Assembly: GCA_902786205.1 (NCBI GenBank)
Contig: CADABQ010000005.1
Span: forward strand, 1 to 64,000
Length of the DNA: 64,000 nucleotides
Direction of reading: 5' to 3'
DNA from: an uncultured Lachnospiraceae bacterium
GTDB lineage: Bacteria > Bacillota > Clostridia > Lachnospirales > Lachnospiraceae
Below, one piece after another: positions 27,811 to 35,715 of the stretch (positions within the stretch are counted from its first letter, which is position 1; each line of letters opens with the position of its first letter). The position numbers were made by a program, and so were the translations under genes. The notes beneath the pieces are model-generated. The model saw only the letters and a list, made by a program, of their open reading frames with translations, was not told the DNA's origin and searched no databases.

Positions 27811-29808
27811 TTAAATACTTGGTTCAATTAAATTGAAATCTGCTGTCTCTGCAAGATTTACCAAGTAGCTTTGAAGTTTATCTATAAATTCAAATGCATT
27901 GGTATCAATATCTGTTTCTTTTAGTTGTTTTGCACTCCACAAGAACAGATCATTCTTTGAAATGGTTGCATATTTTTCTTCTTGATCCTCTTTTACTGGG
28001 TACGTCAATAAGACCCCTCCATACAAATGCACTATAAACTTTTTCTTTACAGGGACATCTTTTCCTTTGTATTTCCTTGTCTCTGTGTTTGAAAAACCTT
28101 CTTCCACAATATTTAGCTGAAATTTAAAATCTTCCTTCTCTGCCTGATCGTTTTGAAGTAAAATTCCAATATATTTTAATAATAATTCTTCCGACATGCA
28201 CTTTGCCATATCATTTCCTTTTTTGATTTTTTTAGGTTTTGCTGCAATTCCATTTCGTAATTCCTGTGCCCCTTGTAAATATGCATTTCTCCAAATGCTT
28301 GATTCTGCCACATATCCTAGCTGTTCAAATGCATCTGCACATAATAATTTTGCATCCTCATAGGATGGGTCCGCATAAACCACCTGCGCTGCAGCAAAAG
28401 CTGCTTTTTTATACTCACCATTTTTAAAGTCTTTCACTGCATTCTCAATAATCTTTTCCTTCGGTCCTGCATATTCTACAAATAATTTTGCCTGCTCAAC
28501 TTCCGTCAACGGATCTACATCGTTCGGATTTCCATTAAAGAAACCTAGATATTTGGTATATACTGCCCTTGAATTGATTGGAACTGAACCATAATATGGT
28601 CTTGTGTACCAATTTTTTTCTAACACCTTTGGAATCTTTACTTTTTGTGCAATCTCTTTTGCAGTATATCCCTGATTTGCAAATAATAAGGTCTGATCAT
28701 GAATATGCTTATAGATTGCTGCATTATTCAACAAATACTCTCTTACCATATTTGGTTTTTCCGGTGTATTAAAATGTGGCCAATTATGTGACTGAAATAT
28801 AACATCGCTTCGATCCGCAAACTCTTCCATAGCTTCTAATATATAGTCTGTCCATGCACTGGCATCACGAAGTTGTGCTCCTCGAATTGGATATGTATTA
28901 TGTAATGTTCCGCAGCAATTTTCCGCCATCCAAAGTGCTCTATAATTTACATAATAATTATTCATCTCTGCAGGAGCCTCTGTTCCTGGCGTAATCTGAA
29001 ATTCTATTTGAATCCCATCAATTTCTACTTTTTGATTGTGATCAATGTAGTCAGTCGGAGTAATAAAGCTACTATTTCCATTTGGTGATGCAAGCCCTAA
29101 TCCTGTGGATATTACACCTTTTGCACCTGGCACAAGATCAAATCCGAACTGATAACTTGCTCTTCTTGACATCGCTGTCCCCGCAAAAATATTTTCCTTT
29201 ACACACTCCTCATCAAAACCTGCAGGAACGTAAATAGGAATCTTCCCTTCACTGGCTGCTCCTACCTGTTCTGGTGTTACAACTCCCTTAATTCCGCCAA
29301 AATGATCTCCATGAGAATGACTGATGATTACTGCAGTAATTTTGTCTATTACAGGTTCCTTTAGTGCTTTTTCCAGCAATTCTAAAGCTGCCCTTGAAGT
29401 TTCAATACTCGACATAACATCCTGCACAATCCATCCATGCTCACTTCGTATGATTGTCAAATTAGATATGTCAAACCCTCGTACCTGATAGATTGCATCC
29501 TTTACCACCTCAAATACACCTGCTAAATAATTACTCTTTCCATTTAACCAAAGACTGGCATTAATCGTGTCTGGCACCGAATCTTCCTCAAAGAAATCAA
29601 ATGCCTTTAAATTCCAAACTTCTTGTCCTGCCTGATCTTTGATAAGCATTTCTTTTACTGGATAAATGCATTTTTCTTTTGCCAGTTCATATTCCTCATT
29701 TGTGCATTTTTGTTGATTAAGTCCAAAATACCGAGCAATCTTTCTATTTTTCTCCAACGTAAATTTTGTCGCATCTTTTTTATCTCTTGAAAAGCAATAA
29801 TTGCACAT
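27811..29808 (-). CDS. Alkylsulfatase-like metallo-beta-lactamase protein, copy 2
   Basis: A 665-residue protein of the SdsA1/BDS1-like alkylsulfatase family, which cleaves sulfate from primary alkyl sulfates using two zinc ions. Zinc-site motifs are HSHGDHFGG, PGTEAPAEM, MAENCCGTLHN and FQSHNWPHF, all in canonical form. The downstream helical domain and SCP2-like C-terminus are present. A perfect AGGAGG precedes MCNYCFSRDKK. The N-terminal CNYC pair is not typical and might bind a metal. It lies between the ABC solute-binding lipoprotein gene and copy 1, so the importer may bring in the substrate. The absence of a signal peptide implies intracellular action, unlike secreted SdsA1. Confidence 0.85.
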   Translation of the reverse strand: MCNYCFSRDKKDATKFTLEKNRKIARYFGLNQQKCTNEEYELAKEKCIYPVKEMLIKDQAGQEVWNLKAFDFFEEDSVPDTINASLWLNGKSNYLAGVFEVVKDAIYQVRGFDISNLTIIRSEHGWIVQDVMSSIETSRAALELLEKALKEPVIDKITAVIISHSHGDHFGGIKGVVTPEQVGAASEGKIPIYVPAGFDEECVKENIFAGTAMSRRASYQFGFDLVPGAKGVISTGLGLASPNGNSSFITPTDYIDHNQKVEIDGIQIEFQITPGTEAPAEMNNYYVNYRALWMAENCCGTLHNTYPIRGAQLRDASAWTDYILEAMEEFADRSDVIFQSHNWPHFNTPEKPNMVREYLLNNAAIYKHIHDQTLLFANQGYTAKEIAQKVKIPKVLEKNWYTRPYYGSVPINSRAVYTKYLGFFNGNPNDVDPLTEVEQAKLFVEYAGPKEKIIENAVKDFKNGEYKKAAFAAAQVVYADPSYEDAKLLCADAFEQLGYVAESSIWRNAYLQGAQELRNGIAAKPKKIKKGNDMAKCMSEELLLKYIGILLQNDQAEKEDFKFQLNIVEEGFSNTETRKYKGKDVPVKKKFIVHLYGGVLLTYPVKEDQEEKYATISKNDLFLWSAKQLKETDIDTNAFEFIDKLQSYLVNLAETADFNLIEPSI

Positions 29809-29875
29809 GTTTCTTCCTCCATTCCTAACTATCTAAAGTTTTGCTTGCTACTTTTTTGAAATATTTTTAGTGTAA

Positions 29876-30937
29876 CTACTTTTTCGCATCATACTCTGCT
29901 TTTGCTTCTTCATAATAACTGTTATCCACAAAGTTTTTCATATCAACTGAATTTTTAATTAACTTCTCTGATACTAAAAAATCATTTAGATGATTAAGCT
30001 TCTCTATTGTATTCTCCGTAATTTCTGGTGAAAAATAATCAAAGCTTGTATCATATGCAAATACCTTTTTATAAATATCTGCAGTGTATCCATCTGATTT
30101 TCCTGCCCAAATAGAATATGCTTCCTCTGGATTTTTCTGTATATATTCCTGTCCCCGAAGCATTGCCTTAATCACCGCTTTCGCCACCTCTGGATTTTCC
30201 TTTAGGTAGTCTGATAATCCAACTCCAAAGAACTGAGAGGTCCATTCTGGATGATCTGTTGAATCAGCAATTACAGTACCAAGCCCAAGACTCTCTAAAT
30301 AGTAACCAATACTTGTGGAAGTAATCAGTACATCTGCATCCTTGCTACTAATCAAAGATGCAGCATCTGAAAATGTATTGATTTCCTCTATATCCGCTTC
30401 TTTTACACTTGCATCGTCAATAATAGACTTAAAATACTGATGGTAAATCGTACCTCTTGCTACTATCACCTTATGTCCCGGAAAATCTGCTGCTGATTTC
30501 ACATCTTTTACACCATTTCTCACAAAAATCCCCATCTGCTCCTCTGAATTGTATATAGCAAAAATCGTCGTATCTGTTCCATTTGCTTTTGCAACAGTAG
30601 CGGGAAGATCTCCGTAAATTGCCAACTGAATTTCTCCTGCTGCAAAAGCTTCATTAATTGCTGGTCCTGCTTGAGCAAATCCTACAATTTCAGGTTCATA
30701 TCCCACCTCTTCAAGTTCCTCTTTCAAAAAGCCTTTTGAATCAGCCACTCCGATAGCACCTAATAACGAATTTCCCTGTCCGACAGCTCCAATCCGCACC
30801 ACTTGCTTTTTCGTACTTGTATTTTTTGTAGAACCACTATCTGTAACTGTATCTTTTCTATTTCCGCAACCCACTAATCCTATTGCTAATCCGAATAGTA
30901 AACTCAATGCCATCACTTGTTTTGTTAATTTTCTCAT
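29876..30937 (-). CDS. ABC importer solute-binding lipoprotein (nitrate/sulfonate/taurine class)
   Basis: A 353-residue lipoprotein. The lipobox is GLVGC, Cys at residue 24. The mature part has the periplasmic-binding fold of the SsuA/TauA/NrtA class, seen in GYEPEIVGFAQAGPAINEAF, EIQLAIYGDLPATVAKANG and HKVIVARGTIYHQYFKSII. AAGGAAG precedes the ATG. With the permease and ATPase upstream it makes a complete importer. The operon continues into two alkylsulfatase-like genes, which suggests organic sulfate esters or sulfonates as cargo. The neighbouring guanidine genes make a guanidino or urea-type compound an alternative. The sequence alone cannot decide. Confidence 0.88.
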   Translation of the reverse strand: MRKLTKQVMALSLLFGLAIGLVGCGNRKDTVTDSGSTKNTSTKKQVVRIGAVGQGNSLLGAIGVADSKGFLKEELEEVGYEPEIVGFAQAGPAINEAFAAGEIQLAIYGDLPATVAKANGTDTTIFAIYNSEEQMGIFVRNGVKDVKSAADFPGHKVIVARGTIYHQYFKSIIDDASVKEADIEEINTFSDAASLISSKDADVLITSTSIGYYLESLGLGTVIADSTDHPEWTSQFFGVGLSDYLKENPEVAKAVIKAMLRGQEYIQKNPEEAYSIWAGKSDGYTADIYKKVFAYDTSFDYFSPEITENTIEKLNHLNDFLVSEKLIKNSVDMKNFVDNSYYEEAKAEYDAKK

Positions 30938-31043
30938 AATTTCTTCCTTCTTTCTTTTTGTATTTCTGCAACTGTATTCCTGTAAAACAGTTACTTCTTA
31001 TTTTATATAAATCCTTAATCGCTAATGCGTATAAGGAAATGTA

Positions 31044-31799
31044 TTACTTTTTCCATGGCGTAAACAAACTGAATAAGGAACCTAATAATTTATCCATCAC
31101 AATTCCAATCAGTCCAATAACAAGCATACATACAATAACAACATCCGCTCGCATCAAACTTCTTGCGTCACTCATGCGATATCCAATTCCTGATGTTGCT
31201 GCAATCAATTCCGCTGCCACAACTGCCATCCACGAAGTACCAAGCCCCAACTTTAACCCCACAAGTATTTGCGGAATCGCATGTGGCAAATAAACCTTTG
31301 TAAATGTTTTCCACTGACTTAATTTATATAATTTTGCTACTTCTCTATAACTTTCCGGTGTCTGTGAAATACCATTTTCTGTATTTACCAAAATTGGGAA
31401 AAAGGCTGCCATTACAATAATTACAACTTTTGACTCTTCACCAATTCCCGCCCAAAGTATAATTAAAGGGATCCAAGCAATAATTGGTATCTGACGAATT
31501 ACTGTAATGAGTGGGAACAATAATTCCTTCATCGTTCGCGACATACCAATAAGTGCACCTAAAACAACCCCAAACACAATGGAACACAAATACCCTTTTA
31601 CAACTCTCGATAAACTAACCAATAAGTCCCCTTGCAGTTGTCCACTCTCCACCATTTCCAAAAACGCTTGCCAAACCTTTGAAATACTAGGAAGAATTCC
31701 ATCTGGAATGTTTCCCCTAGTCGTTGCATAAAACCAAGCCAAAATTAAAATAATCGGGATAATTAATGCAACTATTGTTTTTCTAACTATTGTCTTCAT
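31044..31799 (-). CDS. ABC importer permease (SsuC/TauC-like)
   Basis: A 251-residue inner-membrane permease with six predicted membrane segments, starting with IVALIIPIILILAWFYA. The cytoplasmic loop that couples to the ATPase is the EAA-like segment YREVAKLYKLSQWKTFTKV followed by LPHAIPQILVGLKLGLG. An AGGAGG site lies just upstream, and the gap from the ATPase gene is 11 bases. It works with 31811-32605 and 29876-30937. The family (nitrate/sulfonate/bicarbonate class) is clear; the substrate is not. Confidence 0.88.
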   Translation of the reverse strand: MKTIVRKTIVALIIPIILILAWFYATTRGNIPDGILPSISKVWQAFLEMVESGQLQGDLLVSLSRVVKGYLCSIVFGVVLGALIGMSRTMKELLFPLITVIRQIPIIAWIPLIILWAGIGEESKVVIIVMAAFFPILVNTENGISQTPESYREVAKLYKLSQWKTFTKVYLPHAIPQILVGLKLGLGTSWMAVVAAELIAATSGIGYRMSDARSLMRADVVIVCMLVIGLIGIVMDKLLGSLFSLFTPWKK

Positions 31800-31810
31800 C
31801 CTCTTCCTCC

Positions 31811-32605
31811 TTATATCATATATTCCACTTCATATTGTTCCTCTTGTGCATCCTCAAACAGATACCCATAAATTTTCTTCTTATAATATGTAAATTCATC
31901 ACTATTACGCATATGCCCTTGCCCTCTGGTTTCTACTGTAATAATATCCTTAATCTGTCCTGGTCTTGCAGACATTACTACAATTCGGTCTCCCAGTACA
32001 ATTGCTTCATCAATATCATGTGTTACCATAACCATAGTTGTTCCCTGTTCTCTTTGAATTCTGGTAATCTCCTTCTGCATCTGAATCCTTGTTAATGCAT
32101 CCAATGCTCCAAATGGCTCATCCAAAAGAAGTATAGTCGGGTTATTTGCCAACCCTCTGGCAATGGCTGCTCTCTGTGACATTCCTCCTGATAATTGATG
32201 TGGATAGCTGTTTTCAAAACCCTTTAACCCGACTAATTCGAGATGTTCTTTCACTAAAGCCTCTCTTTGTTCCTTTGGCAATCCCTTTAATCCAAATCCT
32301 ACATTATCCTTTATTTTTAACCAAGGAAGCAACCTATGTTCCTGAAATACCATTCCACATCTCGGTCCAGGACCATCCACTGCGTGACCATTTCGTTCCA
32401 CTACTCCATCTTCATAACTTACCAGACCACACATGATCTTAAGCAATGTACTTTTCCCGCAACCACTGTGTCCGACAATCGTAACAAATTCTCCATGCTT
32501 AATTTGTAAATTAATATCTCGAAGTACTTCGATATCATTACCTCCAGAAATAAAATGTTTATTTAAGTGTTCTACCTTGATAATATAATCTTTTTCCTTA
32601 CTCAC
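31811..32605 (-). CDS. ABC importer ATPase (SsuB/TauB-like)
   Basis: A 264-residue ATP-binding subunit. Walker A is GHSGCGKST, the signature is LSGGMSQRAAIARGL, Walker B is ILLLDEPFGALD, and the switch His is in VTHDIDEA. It starts at GTG 32605 after GGAGG. It is the first gene of the five-gene operon ATPase, permease, binding protein, alkylsulfatase copies 2 and 1. The 570-base upstream region is shared with the divergent PII operon and carries two cre-like palindromes, suggesting joint carbon and nitrogen control. Confidence 0.9.
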   Translation of the reverse strand: MSKEKDYIIKVEHLNKHFISGGNDIEVLRDINLQIKHGEFVTIVGHSGCGKSTLLKIMCGLVSYEDGVVERNGHAVDGPGPRCGMVFQEHRLLPWLKIKDNVGFGLKGLPKEQREALVKEHLELVGLKGFENSYPHQLSGGMSQRAAIARGLANNPTILLLDEPFGALDALTRIQMQKEITRIQREQGTTMVMVTHDIDEAIVLGDRIVVMSARPGQIKDIITVETRGQGHMRNSDEFTYYKKKIYGYLFEDAQEEQYEVEYMI

Positions 32606-32732
32606 AATAATGCCTCCATTCCTTAGTTGTTGTATTTTCTGTTAAAACTGGTTTGAGTCCTTATTCAAGAACCAATTGTTATCTTCTTCTACATCTTATT
32701 CCTAGTTTACCTACTATTCAACTATGAATAAA

Positions 32733-32744
32733 GAAAACGTTTTC
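32733..32744. promoter_or_regulatory. cre-like palindrome 1
   Basis: GAAAACGTTTTC is a perfect 12-base palindrome with the central CG of LacI/CcpA-family operators. It lies in the divergent intergenic region, about 130 bases before the importer ATPase gene. A CcpA role is inferred from the consensus. Confidence 0.55.
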
Positions 32745-32845
32745 AACCACTTCATATAAAGCAACAAATTCTATTGCTTTATTCTTAAAAAATGAATTAC
32801 TTTTTTATTTTTTATGCCTTATCTTTTCAATTTTATTATTTCTTT

Positions 32846-32857
32846 GAAAACGTTTTC
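32846..32857. promoter_or_regulatory. cre-like palindrome 2
   Basis: A second GAAAACGTTTTC, in the context TTTGAAAACGTTTTCACC, which fits the cre consensus well. The spacing of 113 bases from copy 1 would allow looping between two bound dimers. Confidence 0.55.
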
Positions 32858-32940
32858 ACCGTTTGTATATATTGTAAAATCAAGAAAAACTCCAACTCCA
32901 TGTATTACTTTTTCTCACTTTTTTCATATTAATCCTATAT

Positions 32941-32984
32941 TTCATACTTTTTTCTTAAATCTATAGAACTTTAGTAGGGCTACT
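32941..32984 (+). promoter_or_regulatory. Shared promoter-region block, site A
   Basis: TTCATACTTTTTTCT (32941-32955), 8 bases, then TAGAACTTTAGTAG (32964-32977), followed by the palindrome AGTAGGGCTACT (32973-32984). The same two blocks at the same spacing occur at 37768-37804. A TATGAT at 33034 could be the -10 of the PII operon, putting this block in an activator position. Confidence 0.5.
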
Positions 32985-33045
32985 CTTTTTCAAATTCCCA
33001 CTAAGTTCAATAGAATTTTAATTTATTCAATGTTATGATATATCA

Positions 33046-33130
33046 CATAAAGCGGACGACAAGAAATTGACCGCAACCATTTAGAAGAGTGCAAGGGTGC
33101 ATATCAAAAACCTTGCACTCTTTTCTTTTA
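33046..33130 (+). promoter_or_regulatory. Leader of the PII operon with an attenuator-like terminator
   Basis: The leader first shows GCGG (33052-33055) able to pair with CCGC (33071-33074) around an ACGA-containing loop. Next is a perfect 12-bp stem AAGAGTGCAAGG/CCTTGCACTCTT (33085-33122) followed by TTCTTTTA. A terminator here, before the first gene at 33179, implies conditional read-through. The ligand or factor is unknown. Confidence 0.5.
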
Positions 33131-33178
33131 CTAAAAGACAATGATAAACAATTGAAATGATTCAGGAGGTAAGGAACT

Positions 33179-33505
33179 ATGAAAATGATTAAATCGTTCG
33201 TCAGACCAGAGAAGGCAGAAGATGTATTGGATGCGCTTATGGACAAAGGGTTTTCCGCTGTTACAAAAGCCAGTGTTCTAGGTCGAGGAAAACAAAAAGG
33301 TCTAAAGGTTGGAGATACCTATTATGATGAAATTCCAAAAGAAATGATTATGATTGTGGTAGAGGACAGCAACGTAGATAAAGTTGTAAAGATTATCGCC
33401 GATACTGCTCGTTCTGGAAAGGAAGGACGTTATGGTGATGGAAAAATTTTTCTTACAGAAGTAGAAAAGGCGATTACCATTAGTAGCGGCGAAGAAGAAC
33501 TATAG
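33179..33505 (+). CDS. PII-family nitrogen regulator, NifI1-like
   Basis: A 108-residue PII signal protein. The sequence around the T-loop (VLGRGKQKGLKVG, then DEIPKEMIMIVVED) and the end (GRYGDGKIFLTEVEKAITI) match the NifI1 branch rather than GlnB/GlnK. The uridylylated Tyr51 of enteric PII is not at the usual context. PII proteins sense 2-oxoglutarate and ATP/ADP and act by binding a target enzyme or transporter. AGGAGG lies before the ATG. It is the first gene of an operon with a NifI2-like partner and a complete ABC importer. No nif gene is in the window, so it probably controls the importer or the nearby nitrogen catabolism enzymes. Confidence 0.87.
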   Translation: MKMIKSFVRPEKAEDVLDALMDKGFSAVTKASVLGRGKQKGLKVGDTYYDEIPKEMIMIVVEDSNVDKVVKIIADTARSGKEGRYGDGKIFLTEVEKAITISSGEEEL

Positions 33506-33521
33506 GCAGGAGGGACCATTC

Positions 33522-33860
33522 ATGAAAGAAGTAACCATTATTTTAAGACCAAAAATGTACTTTGAAACGAAAAAAGCATTGGATGAAGTTGGTTTTCAGG
33601 CAATGACCGTTCAGGAAATCATTGGTCGTGGAAAAAGTCCCATTCAATACGATTTTGATGGTGAAGTAGTGACACATCGTTTGGTTGCCAAGCGAATGCT
33701 TACCATGTATGTTCGAGATGAAGATGTAGATTTTCTGGTTGAAACTATTGTAAATGTAAATAAAACAAACAGTGCCGGTGATGGAAAAATATTTATTTCT
33801 CCTATTGTAGAAGGTATTCGTGTAAGAACCGGCGAACGAGGAAACGAATCTGTATTATAA
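33522..33860 (+). CDS. PII-family nitrogen regulator, NifI2-like
   Basis: A 112-residue second PII protein, 16 bases after the first. VQEIIGRGKSPIQYDFDGE and SAGDGKIFISPIVEGIRVRTGE fit the NifI2 branch. NifI1 and NifI2 normally form a mixed complex that blocks dinitrogenase when ammonium is present; a mixed complex is likely here too, but on another target. GGAGG precedes the ATG. The following gene encodes the importer's binding protein, with a 20-base gap, so stoichiometric expression with the importer is expected. Confidence 0.86.
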   Translation: MKEVTIILRPKMYFETKKALDEVGFQAMTVQEIIGRGKSPIQYDFDGEVVTHRLVAKRMLTMYVRDEDVDFLVETIVNVNKTNSAGDGKIFISPIVEGIRVRTGERGNESVL

Positions 33861-33882
33861 ATTAGAAAGGTATGTGATTTGT

Positions 33883-34908
33883 ATGAAAAAATATTTAACA
33901 ATATTATTACTTGCTCTGATGTCGCTATGTATACTTACTGGTTGTGGAAGCAGCAAGAGCAATGATAAAAAAACTACTGCTACTGCAAGCAGCTCTGCTT
34001 CCAAAGGAACAAAGGATAATCCTTTTATTCTTGGTGTCAGTCCAATGGCGGGCTGGTACGCATGGTACGGTGTGGATGGAACAGGCATTTTTGAAAAAAA
34101 TGGTGTCTATGTAAAACTGAAATTTTTCTCTGTTTACAGCGACTCTCTGACCGCATTTTACTCAGGAAATTTGGATGGTATCTGTATTGCAGCCTCTGAT
34201 GCCATTTCACCTTTAAATGAAGGAGTAGACTTTAAAATTGTTCTGGTAAATGATAACTCCGCTGGTGCAGATGCTTTAGTAGTACAGGACGGTATTTCGT
34301 CTATCAAGGATTTAAAAGGAAAGACCGTTGCTACCGAAGTAGGTACATTGGAGCATATGTTCCTACTTAAAATGCTGAAAGATAATGATATGACAATTGA
34401 TGATATTAACTTCACCAACATGACAATCAACGATGCAGGTCCTGCCTTTATCGCAGGTAGTGTAGATGCTGCCGTTTTATGGGAGCCAACCCTTTCTACT
34501 ACTCTAAAGTCAGCCGGAACGGTTTTATACAGCACCGAAAGTGAACCAGGTCTTATTCCTGATACATTGGCTGTTCGTAGTGAAGTAATTAAAAACAGTC
34601 CTGATGCCGTACAGGCAATCGTCAACTCTTGGTTTGATGGAGTAAAAAAATTAAACGCAGGTGACAAGGACTTTTTACAGGCAATCTGTGATGGTGCAGA
34701 ATTGGAAATGGACGATTATTTACAGATTGTAAAAGGTGTAACCATTTTTGATAAGAAAAAGAATCAGGAAACCTTCAAAGAAGGAAAAGATTTTACTTCC
34801 TTGAAATATTGTTTGGATCAGTCTGCTGACTTCCTTTTATCTACAAAAATGATTGACAAACTTCCAGATGACACCAGCGTAATTCTAGATGATAGCTTTA
34901 TTAAATAG
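33883..34908 (+). CDS. Second ABC importer solute-binding lipoprotein
   Basis: A 341-residue lipoprotein with lipobox LTGC. The mature region belongs to the NMT1/nitrate-sulfonate class: PMAGWYAWYGVDGTGIFEKNG, KGKTVATEVGTLEHMFLLKML and AGSVDAAVLWEPTLSTTLKSAG. I chose ATG 33883 because it gives a clean signal peptide; a GTG at 33874 is also possible. It lies in the operon PII, PII, binding protein, permease, ATPase. The best guess for cargo, from the neighbouring carboxylase locus, is a small nitrogenous compound such as urea or guanidine; this is inference. Confidence 0.87.
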   Translation: MKKYLTILLLALMSLCILTGCGSSKSNDKKTTATASSSASKGTKDNPFILGVSPMAGWYAWYGVDGTGIFEKNGVYVKLKFFSVYSDSLTAFYSGNLDGICIAASDAISPLNEGVDFKIVLVNDNSAGADALVVQDGISSIKDLKGKTVATEVGTLEHMFLLKMLKDNDMTIDDINFTNMTINDAGPAFIAGSVDAAVLWEPTLSTTLKSAGTVLYSTESEPGLIPDTLAVRSEVIKNSPDAVQAIVNSWFDGVKKLNAGDKDFLQAICDGAELEMDDYLQIVKGVTIFDKKKNQETFKEGKDFTSLKYCLDQSADFLLSTKMIDKLPDDTSVILDDSFIK

Positions 34909-34925
34909 CGCAAGGGGGATTTTCC

Positions 34926-35714
34926 ATGATAAAAATTCGTATTCGTAAGGAGATTGAAAAGAAAAAATATCTTCTGCTGGCCATTTTATCCTTTGTGGTG
35001 ATTATTGCACTGTGGACTTTGGCAAGTGTAACTGGTGCAGTAGACGAAATTTTTCTTCCAAATCCTGCAAAAGTCATACAATATTATATAAGTGCAATTC
35101 AAGACGGCTCCCTCTGGGAAAATACCCGAATCAGTTTGTACCGTATCCTATTGGGATTTGTCATTGCTGTTGTTCTTGGCATTCCCGTTGGTATCTTAAT
35201 GGGAACCTTCCAAAAAGCAGAAGCGGTAATACGACCTCTTTGTGAATTTATACGATATATGCCTGTTCCTGCTTTCGTTCCACTTATTATGGTCTGGGTA
35301 GGTATTGGCGAAAATGCTAAAATTACTGTTATTTTTATTGGTACATTTTTCCAGTTGGTTCTAATGGTGGCAGATGATGCGCTCTCTGTTCCAGATGACC
35401 TAATCAATGCAGGTTATACCTTAGGTACTACCACACCAATGACCATTTTTAAAATTATTATTCCAGCTATGCTTCCAAGATTAATGGAAACCTTGCGTAT
35501 GATGATTGGATGGGCTTGGACCTACTTGGTTAGTGCGGAACTGGTCGCTGCTAACTCAGGTCTTGGTTACACGATTTTAAAATCACAGCGATTTTTAGCT
35601 ACCGATGCCATTTTTGGTGGAATTATTTTAATTGGTATTCTTGGACTGATTACCGACCGTATCTTCGCATTTCTAAATAAAAAATTGTTCCCTTGGGCAG
35701 AAGGAGGTCATTAA
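34926..35714 (+). CDS. Second ABC importer permease
   Basis: A 262-residue permease of the SsuC/TauC class. The first membrane segment is LLLAILSFVVIIALWTLA, and the EAA-like coupling loop is ELINAGYTLGTTTPMTIF-type (here DDLINAGYTLGTTTPMTIFK) followed by IIPAMLPRLMETLRMMIG. The ATG follows GCAAGGGGG. It ends one base before the ATPase gene. It pairs with 33883-34908 and 35716-36543. Confidence 0.88.
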   Translation: MIKIRIRKEIEKKKYLLLAILSFVVIIALWTLASVTGAVDEIFLPNPAKVIQYYISAIQDGSLWENTRISLYRILLGFVIAVVLGIPVGILMGTFQKAEAVIRPLCEFIRYMPVPAFVPLIMVWVGIGENAKITVIFIGTFFQLVLMVADDALSVPDDLINAGYTLGTTTPMTIFKIIIPAMLPRLMETLRMMIGWAWTYLVSAELVAANSGLGYTILKSQRFLATDAIFGGIILIGILGLITDRIFAFLNKKLFPWAEGGH

Positions 35715-35715
35715 T

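Noticed and set aside
32606..33178. A guanidine-I (ykkC) riboswitch
   Set aside because: The conserved ykkC blocks were looked for on both strands here and in the 25427-25774 gap and not found. Only the weaker leader structure at 33046-33130 remains, and a covariance search would be needed.
33179..33860. A nitrogenase cluster, suggested by the NifI-like proteins
   Set aside because: No nifH, nifD or nifK-like gene exists in the window; the operon continues into an ABC importer.
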